Positions 8,081 to 15,973 are shown, counted from the first letter of the stretch. The stretch: DNA of 64,000 nt from Actinophytocola sp036402745 (GCF_036402745.1 NZ_DASWSJ010000161.1:4598-68597); one strand, 5' to 3'. The notes: generated by a model not told the origin, from the letters alone. Numbers and translations: made by a program.

Positions 8081-8137
8081 GGCAGGACTCGTCGATGCAC
8101 CGAAGGATTATGCGTGGTGCATCGACGAGATCCTGGC
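8081..8137 (-). promoter_or_regulatory. Long hairpin in the terC leader
   Basis: CTCGTCGATGCACC (8088-8101) is perfectly complementary to 8116-8129 across a 14-nt loop. The outer 8081-8087 and 8131-8137 extend the stem with one mismatch. On the minus strand it lies between the 190-aa membrane protein and terC, ending about 25 nt before the terC start. It may terminate the upstream operon or act as a 5'-UTR control element. No U tract follows, and it does not resemble the yybP-ykoY manganese riboswitch. Confidence 0.6.
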
Positions 8138-8162
8138 GGGCCCTGTTGTTGCGCTCCGGCGA

Positions 8163-8735
8163 TCAACGCGCCGGGGTGGTCGCCTTCTTGCCACTTGCGC
8201 CACGGTAACGGCTGGTCGCCGCCTTGCGCCGCTCCTTGGCCTCGTACATGGCCTGAGCGTGTGAGGCGTATCGCAGGTAGACCCGCCGCGCGTCCTCGTC
8301 GTGCGCGGCCAGCCGCTGCCACCAGCGCGGTGCCATGCGCTCGTGCAGCCACAGGAACCCGATCGCGAAGCCGGCGCTGACGATGCCCTGGTAGGCGAGG
8401 AAGCCGAGCGGGTCCGGCGGCAGGCCTGGCTTGCCGGTGAGGATGAACCTGGTCAGCACCTCGTGCAGCATGCGGGCGAGCGGGAAGGCCACCAGCCAGT
8501 ACAGCGCCGCGGGCGCGAACCCGCCGAGCCGCACCTTCTCGTTGATCAGGAGCATCGTGTACCCGCCACCCAGCAGGCCGAGCGGCACCGCCAGGGTCAG
8601 CGCGGACACCAGCGCCCACCCGGTGGGCTGGCCGACGAACGCGGCCAGCCCACCGGCGACGACACCGGCGATGAACCCGACAACGAGCCCGGGGAACGTG
8701 AGCAGGAACAGTCGGTAGAGGCGCATCGCACTCAT
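8163..8735 (-). CDS. Small multi-pass membrane protein of unknown function
   Basis: A 190-aa protein with about four hydrophobic segments: residues 8-35 (LFLLTFPGLVVGFIAGVVAGG), about 42-65, about 80-95 and about 112-130. A basic cytoplasmic C-terminus of about 60 residues is rich in Arg and Lys (KERRKAATSRYRGASGKK). I recognise no family. It starts 3 nt after the stop of the Nramp-like transporter, so the two are almost certainly co-translated. It is likely an accessory subunit or partner of that transporter. Confidence 0.75.
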   Translation of the reverse strand: MSAMRLYRLFLLTFPGLVVGFIAGVVAGGLAAFVGQPTGWALVSALTLAVPLGLLGGGYTMLLINEKVRLGGFAPAALYWLVAFPLARMLHEVLTRFILTGKPGLPPDPLGFLAYQGIVSAGFAIGFLWLHERMAPRWWQRLAAHDEDARRVYLRYASHAQAMYEAKERRKAATSRYRGASGKKATTPAR

Positions 8736-8738
8736 TCC

Positions 8739-10238
8739 CTAGTTCACCACGACGCCGAACCTGGCCAGGCTGTAGAACAGCATGCCCAGGTAGAACACCG
8801 CGCCGAACCCGATGATCGCGTTGGACCACCACTTGGGCCGGATCGGTTTCGGCAACATGGTGTTGTTGACGAGCAACAGAACCACACAGTAGGCACCCAT
8901 GGCGAACGTGGACAGGAACGCCAGGATGTCCAGCACGCCACTCGGTCCGTCGGCCGGGCCGAACAGCAGGATCAGGATGCCGAACGTGATGACACCCCAC
9001 AGGAATCCCGCGTACAGGTGCGAGATCTTGAACCGCTTCGCGCCCGGCACGTGGAAGTAGGTCATGTCCGCCTGACCGCGTGAGAACGAGTCGAACAGAC
9101 CCAGTGTCGCGTTGAGACCGATCAGCGCGATGAACCCGAAGAACAGTCCACCGAGGACCGGACCGCCGGCGGCGGCGAACGCGTCGGACATCGCACTCAG
9201 CGCGGCCGACCGGTCACCGCCCTCGATCAGACCCTTGACGTTCGGGTTCTCCCTGGCCGCCGACTGGGCGAGCACGGTGAACGAGATCGTCACCAGCATC
9301 GTGATGCCCCAGAAGAGCAGGAACGCGTCGAACGTGACCCACTTGCGCCAGCCACGCCACTTCGCCATCTCCGCCGGGTCCTCGGTGTCGAACATGAACC
9401 CGCGCGAAGGCATGGCCTCCTGGTCCTTCGCGCTGCGCAGCCCGCGGATCTGCGGGACGTGCGCGCCCATGCCGGCGCCGCTGTCACGCAGGTGCAGCGT
9501 GTACCACATCTGCTGCATGCCCGACGGTCCCGCGAACGCGATCGAGCCGACCACGATCGGGAACCAGGTCGACGACAGTGCCTCCGCCGGGAAGTACCCG
9601 AAGGCGAACATGCCGCCGAGGGTCGAGGCGAGGTCGCCCCAGCTACCGACGATGGACGCGATGATCGCGGTGCCGACGACGAGCACGCCGATGAGGATGG
9701 CGAGCACGTTCTCCAGCAGGTTGTAGATGACACTGGCCAGGCTGAACAGGATCCCGACCAGGATCAGGGCAACGCAGGCGGTCACGACCCACGGGATGCC
9801 TGTTATCTCCTCGAACGCGGCGGCGCCCGCGGAGAGGTGACCCGGCCAGATGTAGACCAATATGGCCGTGACGAAGAAGAACCACATCAACGGCTTGAAC
9901 ACGCGAGCCGCGCCGGAGAAGATGCTCTCCCCCGTCGCCATCGCGTAACGCGCCATCTCGAGCATCACCACGGCCTGCAGGGTGACGCCGATCAGGAACA
10001 GCCATCTGATCTCCGGTCCGAAGACCAGTACGAGCCGTGGCCACATGTACGACTCGCCCATGCCGACGCCGAGTGCGACCAGGAAGACGGTCGGACCCAG
10101 CAGGTGAATGGACGGTGGTGCGTCGGGTAATGGGCGAATGGGCATGGGTTCGAGCCGCCCGGCTCGCCATACCCGTTCCTCGCCCGCGACAGCGACTTCA
10201 CCACTGCCCACGGCGGGAGGGTTGTGAGAATCCACCAT
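8739..10238 (-). CDS. Divergent Nramp-fold membrane transporter
   Basis: A 499-aa protein with 11-12 predicted membrane helices and Nramp-like organisation. The start at 10238 is chosen because GGAGG lies just upstream; the longer frame to 10325 lacks one. The first helix reads LLGPTVFLVALGVGMGESYM, where metal-transporting Nramps have the DPGN metal-ligand motif. The sixth-helix region reads FAGPSGMQQMWYT in place of the Met-Pro-His motif. The canonical metal ligands therefore appear to be missing. It lies in an operon with acyl-CoA ligase, Frc-like and lyase genes, which suggests uptake of the pathway substrate or another non-canonical cargo. That is inference, and a divergent metal transporter remains possible. 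Confidence 0.75.
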   Translation of the reverse strand: MVDSHNPPAVGSGEVAVAGEERVWRAGRLEPMPIRPLPDAPPSIHLLGPTVFLVALGVGMGESYMWPRLVLVFGPEIRWLFLIGVTLQAVVMLEMARYAMATGESIFSGAARVFKPLMWFFFVTAILVYIWPGHLSAGAAAFEEITGIPWVVTACVALILVGILFSLASVIYNLLENVLAILIGVLVVGTAIIASIVGSWGDLASTLGGMFAFGYFPAEALSSTWFPIVVGSIAFAGPSGMQQMWYTLHLRDSGAGMGAHVPQIRGLRSAKDQEAMPSRGFMFDTEDPAEMAKWRGWRKWVTFDAFLLFWGITMLVTISFTVLAQSAARENPNVKGLIEGGDRSAALSAMSDAFAAAGGPVLGGLFFGFIALIGLNATLGLFDSFSRGQADMTYFHVPGAKRFKISHLYAGFLWGVITFGILILLFGPADGPSGVLDILAFLSTFAMGAYCVVLLLVNNTMLPKPIRPKWWSNAIIGFGAVFYLGMLFYSLARFGVVVN

Positions 10239-10283
10239 TGGACCTCCAGTGTTCGGTTTGACCGCCTGCCTGTCGACCCCTGC

Positions 10284-10314
10284 GGTGGCCGCCGTTCCGT
10301 CCACGACGGCCACC
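10284..10314 (-). promoter_or_regulatory. Hairpin between the CoA ligase and the Nramp-like gene
   Basis: GGTGGCCGCCG (10284-10294) faces CGACGGCCACC (10304-10314) with one wobble pair across a 9-nt loop. It lies in the 100-nt gap before the transporter. It could lower read-through from the enzyme genes into the transporter or stabilise the upstream message. Confidence 0.45.
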
Positions 10315-10338
10315 CTTTGAAACAATTGGTCGGCGGCG

Positions 10339-12477
10339 TCAGCCGTCGATCAGGCCGGCGGCCCGCGCCCACCGGTACTTCGCACCGAGCACCGCGACCG
10401 GCCGCTCGGTGGTGTATGGGTACGCGATCACCCGGTGTTCGAAGAGGTAATCGCAGGCCTGCTCGACCTCGGTGTCGCCGGCCAACGACGCCACCACCGG
10501 CTTGTCGATCCCCTTGGCACGCGCCTCGGCGAGCACCTTCGCGGTCAGCTCGGCGAACACCATCGGCGGCGTGACGATCGTGTGCCAGTAGCCCAGGATC
10601 AGCGCGTGGATGCGCGGGTCCTCCAGGCCCAGGCGGATGGTCGCCTCGTACGTCGACGGTGGCTCGCCACCGGTGATGTCGATCGGGTTGCCCGCCGCGC
10701 CGAACGGCGGGATGAACGCGCGGAACGCCTCGTCCAGGTCCGGTGGGATGTCCATGAGGGACAGTCCCTCGGCGACACACGCGTCGGACAGGAGCACCCC
10801 GGAGCCGCCGGCCCCGGTGATGATCACGACGTTCTCGCCCTTCGGGGTCGGCAGCAGCGGCAGACCCCTGGCGTACTCGAGCATCTCGTTGAGACCGGGC
10901 GCCCGAACCACCCCGGCCTGGCGGAGGATGTCGTCGTACACCTTGTCGTCGCCCGCGAGCGCGCCGGTGTGCGAGCTGGCCGCCCGCGCACCCATGTCCG
11001 TGCGGCCCGCCTTGAGCACGACGACCGGCTTCTTCTTGGTCATGCGCTGGGCGGTCTCCACGAACGCCCGGCCGTCCTTCAGGTCCTCCAGGTGCATCGC
11101 GACGCACTGGGTGTTGTCGTCCTGCTCGAAGAACGTGAGCAGGTCGTCCTCGTCCACATCGGACTTGTTGCCGAGCCCGACGATGGCCGAGACACCCATC
11201 TTGGTGGTGCGCGCGAAGCCCAGGATGGCCATGCCGATGCCGCCCGACTGCGACGTGAGCGCCACGCCGCCCTTCACGTCGTACGGCGTGCAGAACGTCG
11301 CGCACAGGTTCTGCGGCGTGTAGTAGTAGCCGTAGATGTTCGGGCCGAGCATCCGGACCTTGTAGCGCGTGGCGATCTCGACGATCTCGTCCTGCAGCTC
11401 CTGGTTGCCGGTCTCGGCGAACCCGGACGGGATCATCACCACCGCGGTGACGCCCTTCTCGCCGCACTCGGTCAGCGCGGCCGGCACGAACTTGGCCGGC
11501 ACCGCGAACACCGCGACGTCCACCTCGCCCGGCACGTCGCCGACCGACTTGTACGCCTTGCGGTCCATGATCGAGTCGGCCTTGGGGTTGATCGGGTAGA
11601 TCTCCCCCGCGAAGCCGCCGTTGATCAGGTTCTTCATGACCGAGTTGCCGATCTTGCCGGCCTGGTCGGAGGCGCCGATGACCGCGACCGAGCGCGGGTT
11701 CATCATCGTGTTCATCGCCCGGAGGATGTCCTCCTGGGTGTGCTGCACCGGCTGGACGCGCTCCTCGGTCTCCAGCAGGATCCGCACGTCGGCCGCGGTG
11801 GCGCCGCTCGCCGAGGCGAAGACCGGGTTGAGGTCGAACTCGCTGATCTCCGGGAAGTCGGTGACCAGCGCGGACACCTTCTGGATCACGTCGGCGACCG
11901 CGTCGAGGTCGACGGGCTCGGCGCCGCGGGCGCCCTGGAGCACCTCCGCCGCCTTGATGCCGGTGACCATCGACCGCGCCTCGGCCACGTCGAGCGGCGC
12001 GAGCCGGAACGTGACGTCCTTGAGGACCTCGACCAGCACGCCGCCGAGCCCGAACGCGACGATCTTGCCGAACGTCCCGTCGGTGGTGGCGCCGACGATG
12101 ACCTCGTGGCCGCCGCCGACCATCTCCTGGACCTGGACACCGGTGATCGAGGCCGACTCCTTGTACGCCTTGGCGTTCGCGATGATCGTGTCGAACGCGG
12201 CCCGGGCGGCGTCGCCGCCGTCCACGCCGATGATCACGCCGCCGGCCTCGGTCTTGTGCAGGATGTCCGGGGAGACGATCTTGCAGGCCACCGGCTGGCC
12301 GATCTCCTCGGCGAGCTTCGCCGCCTCGTCGGCCGTGGCGGCGAGACCCTCACGCGGGGTGGGGATCCCGTACGCGTCGCAGACCCGCTTGCCCTCGGGC
12401 GCGGTGAGCGAGTCACGACCCTCGGCCCTGGCCTTGTCCAGGACCTCGCGGACAGCCGCCTTGTCTACGTCGGACAT
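10339..12477 (-). CDS. ADP-forming acyl-CoA ligase (acetate--CoA ligase family, fused subunits)
   Basis: A 712-aa fused NDP-forming acyl-CoA synthetase. The N-terminal ATP-grasp half (about residues 10-240) includes PVACKIVSPDILHKTEAGGV and FGLGGVLVEVLKDVTFRLAP. A CoA-binding Rossmann domain starts near 258 (NPRSVAVIGASDQAGKIG), and succinyl-CoA-ligase-like domains have LTSQSGGIGMAILGFA. The phospho-acceptor His is H503 in SSHTGALAGDD. It makes an acyl-CoA from a free acid and CoA, or runs in reverse to conserve energy. Its ribosome site CGGAGTG lies inside the remnant of a second frc copy just upstream. In this cluster it may activate the 2-hydroxyacid substrate or handle the product acid. 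Confidence 0.85.
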   Translation of the reverse strand: MSDVDKAAVREVLDKARAEGRDSLTAPEGKRVCDAYGIPTPREGLAATADEAAKLAEEIGQPVACKIVSPDILHKTEAGGVIIGVDGGDAARAAFDTIIANAKAYKESASITGVQVQEMVGGGHEVIVGATTDGTFGKIVAFGLGGVLVEVLKDVTFRLAPLDVAEARSMVTGIKAAEVLQGARGAEPVDLDAVADVIQKVSALVTDFPEISEFDLNPVFASASGATAADVRILLETEERVQPVQHTQEDILRAMNTMMNPRSVAVIGASDQAGKIGNSVMKNLINGGFAGEIYPINPKADSIMDRKAYKSVGDVPGEVDVAVFAVPAKFVPAALTECGEKGVTAVVMIPSGFAETGNQELQDEIVEIATRYKVRMLGPNIYGYYYTPQNLCATFCTPYDVKGGVALTSQSGGIGMAILGFARTTKMGVSAIVGLGNKSDVDEDDLLTFFEQDDNTQCVAMHLEDLKDGRAFVETAQRMTKKKPVVVLKAGRTDMGARAASSHTGALAGDDKVYDDILRQAGVVRAPGLNEMLEYARGLPLLPTPKGENVVIITGAGGSGVLLSDACVAEGLSLMDIPPDLDEAFRAFIPPFGAAGNPIDITGGEPPSTYEATIRLGLEDPRIHALILGYWHTIVTPPMVFAELTAKVLAEARAKGIDKPVVASLAGDTEVEQACDYLFEHRVIAYPYTTERPVAVLGAKYRWARAAGLIDG

Positions 12478-12481
12478 AACG

Positions 12482-12596
12482 TCAGATCACTCCGTTCGCC
12501 TTGAGCTCGGCGAGCTCGTCGTCGGTCACGCCGAGCCCGCGGCCGTAGATGACACTGCTGGTTGTGCTCCCCGGGGAGCAGAGAACGCTCGACACC
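12482..12596 (-). pseudogene. Remnant duplicate of the 3' end of the formyl-CoA transferase gene
   Basis: This 115-nt stretch is an imperfect tandem copy of the last 110 or so nt of the adjacent gene (12597-12711). The conceptual ending IYGRGLGVTDDELAELKANG matches IYGRELGVTDNELAELKASG of the intact gene, with a stop at the same place. Upstream of that, a 4-nt insertion shifts the frame, and the LPGEHNQ block is recovered only in another frame. It has no start and cannot be a gene. It still supplies the ribosome site of the CoA ligase, which may be why it survives. Confidence 0.8.
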
Positions 12597-13826
12597 TCAG
12601 ATCACCCCGCTCGCCTTGAGCTCGGCGAGCTCGTTGTCCGTCACGCCGAGCTCCCGGCCGTAGATCTCCTGGTTGTGCTCGCCGAGCAGCGGGGAGCGCT
12701 GGACGTCCGCGGGCGAGTCGGAGAGCTTGATCGGCATGCCGACCGTGGTGAACTCGCCGCGCTCCGGGTGGTCGACCTTGACGACGATCTCGTTGTCCGC
12801 CAACGAGGTGTCCTCGATGATCTCCTTCGTGGACAGGATCGGGCCACAGGGGATGTTGTGCGCGTTGAGCTTGGCCAGCACCTCCCACTTGCTGTGGTCG
12901 ATGGTCCAGTCCTCGATCATCTGGAACATCTTGTCCAGCTTGGACAGCCGCGCCTCCGGGGTGGCCCACTCGGGATCGTCGGCGAGCTCCGGGCGGCCGA
13001 TCAGCTTGGCGATCGGCTCCCAGCCCACCGGCTGGACGATCACGTAGATGTAGTCGTTCGGCCCGCCGGGCGCGCACCGCACCGCCCAGCCGGGCTGCCC
13101 GCCGCCGGACGCGTTGCCGGAGCGCGGCACCTCGTCGGCGAACTCCCGGTTCGGGTACTCGTTGAGCGCACCGTGCGTCAGCCGCTGCTGGTCACGCAGC
13201 TTCACCCGGCACAGGTTGAGCACGGCGTGCTGCATGGCGACGGTGACCCGCTGCCCGCGGCCGGTGTGCTCGCGCTGGTAGAGCGCGGCCAGGATGCCGG
13301 CCACGGTGTGCATGCCGGTGCCCGAGTCACCGATCTGCGAGCCGGTCGCCAGCGGCGGGCCGTCCTCGAAGCCGGTGGTGGACATCGAGCCGCCCATCGC
13401 CTGGGCGACCACCTCGTAGGCCTTGAAGTGGGTGTACGGGCCGTCGCCGAAACCCTTGATCGACGCGTAGATCAGCCGCGGGTTGAGCTCCTGCAGCTTG
13501 TCCCAGCTGAACCCCATCCGGTCGATGGCGCCCGGGCCGAAGTTCTCGGCCAGGATGTCGAACTTGCCGACCATCTCGGTGAACAGCTGCTTGCCGCGCT
13601 CGGACTTCATGTTCAGCGTGATGCTGCGCTTGTTGCAGTTCAGCATCGTGAAGTACAGGCTGTCCACATCGGGCAGATCACGCAGCTGCTTGCGGGTGAT
13701 GTCCCCGGTCGGCGCCTCGATCTTCACCACGTCCGCGCCGAGCCACGCCAGGATCTGGGTGCACGACGGTCCACTCTGGACGTGGGTCATATCGAGGACG
13801 CGCACGCCCTCGAGTGCCTTTCCCAT
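12597..13826 (-). CDS. Formyl-CoA:oxalate CoA-transferase-like protein (class III CoA-transferase)
   Basis: A 409-aa class III CoA-transferase strongly resembling Oxalobacter Frc: LDMTHVQSGPSCTQ, YFTMLNCNKRSI, ENFGPGAIDRMGFSW, the catalytic Asp D167 in QIGDSGTGMH, RDQQRL, VPRSGNASGGGQPGW with its glycine loop, and IPCGPILSTKE. Frc moves CoA from formyl-CoA to oxalate. It sits 13 nt after the lyase gene. The lyase here looks like a 2-hydroxyacyl-CoA lyase, which also releases formyl-CoA, so the acceptor may be a 2-hydroxyacid instead of, or as well as, oxalate. Family membership is sure; the acceptor is not. Confidence 0.87.
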   Translation of the reverse strand: MGKALEGVRVLDMTHVQSGPSCTQILAWLGADVVKIEAPTGDITRKQLRDLPDVDSLYFTMLNCNKRSITLNMKSERGKQLFTEMVGKFDILAENFGPGAIDRMGFSWDKLQELNPRLIYASIKGFGDGPYTHFKAYEVVAQAMGGSMSTTGFEDGPPLATGSQIGDSGTGMHTVAGILAALYQREHTGRGQRVTVAMQHAVLNLCRVKLRDQQRLTHGALNEYPNREFADEVPRSGNASGGGQPGWAVRCAPGGPNDYIYVIVQPVGWEPIAKLIGRPELADDPEWATPEARLSKLDKMFQMIEDWTIDHSKWEVLAKLNAHNIPCGPILSTKEIIEDTSLADNEIVVKVDHPERGEFTTVGMPIKLSDSPADVQRSPLLGEHNQEIYGRELGVTDNELAELKASGVI

Positions 13827-13839
13827 GTGCCGTCCCCCT

Positions 13840-15573
13840 CTACTTGTACATGGTCTGGTTCATCGTCCCCGGCGCGTAGACCTCGGGGTCGACCCAGACG
13901 TTGATCAGTGAGGGCAGGCCGCTCTCCCGCGCGCGCTCGAGCGCCGGCCGGATGTCCTTGGGGTCGCGGACCTCCTCGCCGTAGCCGCCGAGCAGCCGGG
14001 CGAACTCGTCGTAGCGGACGTCGCCGAGCGTGTTGCCGACCCGGCCGCGGTCCGCGCCGTACTTCTCGATCTGGCCGTAGCGGATCTGGTTCATCGACGA
14101 GTTGTTGCCGACGATGCCGACGAACGGCAGGTTGAACCGCACCAGCGTCTCGAAGTCGAAGCCGGTGAGGCTGAACGCGCCGTCCCCGAAGAGGGCCACG
14201 ACCTCCTTGTCCGGCCGCGCGTACTTGGCCGCCATCACGAACGGCACGCCGACCCCGAGGGTCCCGAGCGGACCGGGGTCCATCCAGTGGCCGGGCGACT
14301 TGGGCTGCACGACCTGGCCGGAGAAGGTGACGATGTCGCCGCCGTCGCCGATGTAGATCGAGTCCTCGGTGAGGAACTCGTTGATCTCGTGCACCAGCCG
14401 GTACGGGTCGATCGGCGAGGCGTCGGAGAGCTGGCGGGGCAGCCGCTTCTCGTAGGCCTGGGTCTCGACCGCGCGCAGCTCCTCCAGCCACGCCTTGCGG
14501 GCGACCGCGCCGTTGTCCACCCGGCCGGACGCGGCCTGGGTGACCGCGGCGAGCACGGCGCCGGCGTCGCCGACGATGCCGAGGTCGATGTCGCGGTTCT
14601 TGCCGACCGTGCGGTAGTCGAGGTCGACCTGCACGACCGTGGCCTGCTGCGACAGCCGCTTGCCATAGCCCATCCGGAAGTCGAACGGGGTGCCGACGAT
14701 GATGATCAGGTCGGCGTTCTGGAACGCGTAGCGGCGGGCCAGCTGCAGGTGGTGCGGGTCGCCCGGGGGCAGCGTGCCGCGGCCGGAGCCGTTCATGAAC
14801 GCCGGCACGTTGAGCGTGCGGACGAACTCGGCGGCCGCGTCCGTGCCGCGGGTGGTCCACACCTGGCTGCCGAGCAGCACGCAGGGCTTCTCGGCGCCGA
14901 CGACCAGGTCGGCGAGCCGCTCGACGGCCGCCGGGTCACCGGTGGACCTGGTCGACGCGCGGTACGCGCCGGCCTTGGGGATCCGGGCCTTCGCCAGCGG
15001 CACCTTCGCGTCCAGCACGTCCCGCGGGATCTCCAGGAAGGACGGGCCCGGGGCGCCGAGGAAGCACTCGCGGAACGCCATCGACACGAGGTCGGCGGCC
15101 CGCTCGGTGCTGGGCACCGTGGCGGCGAACTTCGTGATCGGGCTCATCATGTCCACGTGCGGGAGGTCCTGCAGCGAGCCCATCTTGTGCTGGCTCAACG
15201 CGCCCTGGCCGCCGATCAGCAGCATCGGGCTCTCCGCGCGCAGCGCGTTGGCGACGCCGGTGACCGCGTCCGTCGTGCCCGGCCCCGCGGTGACGACCGC
15301 GACGCCCGGCTTGCCGGTGATCCGGGCATAGCCGTCCGCGGCGTGCGCGGCGACCTGCTCGTGGCGCACGTCGATGACGTCGATGCCCTCGTCGACGCAG
15401 CCGTCGTAGATGTCGATGATGTGTCCGCCGCAGAGCGTGAAGATCACGTCCACGCCCTCGGCCTTGAGCGCCTTGGCCACCAGATGACCACCGGAGATCA
15501 ACTCGGGTTGGTTCTCGGCTGGTACCGCGACCGAACTGGCGCTCTCTGGCGTCGTCTCGACCGATGAAGCCAT
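13840..15573 (-). CDS. ThDP enzyme: 2-hydroxyacyl-CoA lyase / oxalyl-CoA decarboxylase family
   Basis: About 577 aa. An ATG at 15585 directly abuts the GAGGAG ribosome site, so 15573 is the likelier start. Motifs are the cofactor Glu in DVRHEQVAAHAADGYA, the ThDP/Mg motif GDGAFSLTGFDFET through GNNSSMNQ, and GPLGTLGVGVPFVMAAKYA. Canonical oxalyl-CoA decarboxylases carry a GDYEE(L/M)DQ active-site stretch. Here the equivalent reads MGSLQDLPH, like the MGAFQEFPQ of animal 2-hydroxyacyl-CoA lyase. The C-terminus YAPGTMNQTMYK also differs from oxalyl-CoA decarboxylases. The likely reaction is cleavage of a 2-hydroxyacyl-CoA to a carbonyl compound and formyl-CoA. Oxalyl-CoA decarboxylation remains the alternative. 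Confidence 0.8.
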   Translation of the reverse strand: MASSVETTPESASSVAVPAENQPELISGGHLVAKALKAEGVDVIFTLCGGHIIDIYDGCVDEGIDVIDVRHEQVAAHAADGYARITGKPGVAVVTAGPGTTDAVTGVANALRAESPMLLIGGQGALSQHKMGSLQDLPHVDMMSPITKFAATVPSTERAADLVSMAFRECFLGAPGPSFLEIPRDVLDAKVPLAKARIPKAGAYRASTRSTGDPAAVERLADLVVGAEKPCVLLGSQVWTTRGTDAAAEFVRTLNVPAFMNGSGRGTLPPGDPHHLQLARRYAFQNADLIIIVGTPFDFRMGYGKRLSQQATVVQVDLDYRTVGKNRDIDLGIVGDAGAVLAAVTQAASGRVDNGAVARKAWLEELRAVETQAYEKRLPRQLSDASPIDPYRLVHEINEFLTEDSIYIGDGGDIVTFSGQVVQPKSPGHWMDPGPLGTLGVGVPFVMAAKYARPDKEVVALFGDGAFSLTGFDFETLVRFNLPFVGIVGNNSSMNQIRYGQIEKYGADRGRVGNTLGDVRYDEFARLLGGYGEEVRDPKDIRPALERARESGLPSLINVWVDPEVYAPGTMNQTMYK

Positions 15574-15615
15574 CTGCCTAGTCATCTCCTCATGTCATGC
15601 GTGTTGAGTGGTGGC

Positions 15616-15636
15616 GCATACTGCATACCGTATGAC
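15616..15636 (-). promoter_or_regulatory. Operator-like palindrome upstream of the lyase operon
   Basis: Read on the minus strand, this segment contains CATACGGTATG (a CATAC-N-GTATG palindrome) followed by CAGTATGC. Sixteen of 21 positions match the element at 15953-15973 ahead of the divergent reductase. It lies 31-63 nt before the lyase start candidates, where a repressor or activator would act. The candidate regulator is the GntR/FCD protein encoded at 5691. Confidence 0.6.
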
Positions 15637-15670
15637 TTTAGTGACGGCCAGCGTCTCGGTCTACGTTTTG

Positions 15671-15922
15671 TCAATCGCGCCAGTCGCAGGTGTGGCCTGA
15701 CCACTGTTCGGCCAGCTCCGTCAGCCTGGCGACCGCGTCCGCTTCGGACATTCCCCGGCCCATCGCCATGCCGAGCAGATAGACGCCAACCGTCCCGGCG
15801 GACCTGCCCACCGACCGTTGCACGTCTCTGGCCAGCTCGAACACCTTGTCGCCATCGATCCCCGCGGCGTCCAGCCCGAGCTCCGCGCTCGCCGTCGAGG
15901 TCCACTGCGCAAGCCGATCCAT
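15671..15922 (-). CDS. DUF6457-like small protein
   Basis: An 83-aa soluble protein with a helical core: LGLDAAGIDGDKVFELARDV followed by QRSVGRSAGTVGVYLLG. This resembles DUF6457 proteins, which often sit near molybdenum-cofactor genes. No such gene is nearby. It is divergent from the reductase gene, sharing its 80-nt promoter region, and precedes the lyase operon on the same strand. The role is unknown. The conserved W at residue 7 (LAQWTS) and the AxPLxxFLLG-like segment are the only family marks I can see. Confidence 0.7.
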   Translation of the reverse strand: MDRLAQWTSTASAELGLDAAGIDGDKVFELARDVQRSVGRSAGTVGVYLLGMAMGRGMSEADAVARLTELAEQWSGHTCDWRD

Positions 15923-15953
15923 GACTCACCACTTTTCGTCTTGCCGAACATCT

Positions 15954-15973
15954 CATACTGTATGCTGCATACC
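15954..15973 (+). promoter_or_regulatory. Operator-like palindromes between the DUF6457 and reductase genes
   Basis: CATACTGTATG (15954-15964) overlaps GTATGCTGCATAC (15960-15972), two interlocked palindromes. CTGTATGCTG (15958-15967) is identical to 5627-5636 ahead of the gntR gene. The element ends 27 nt before the preferred GTG start of the reductase and covers an alternative ATG region, so it is more likely promoter/operator than coding. Confidence 0.65.

Noticed and set aside
8057..8162. A yybP-ykoY manganese riboswitch upstream of terC
   Set aside because: The leader is one long simple hairpin without the conserved multi-helix core of that riboswitch.
13840..15573. Naming the ThDP enzyme oxc (oxalyl-CoA decarboxylase)
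   Set aside because: The GDYEE(L/M)DQ active-site stretch is not present and the C-terminus differs, so the symbol was not used even though the neighbour is Frc-like.
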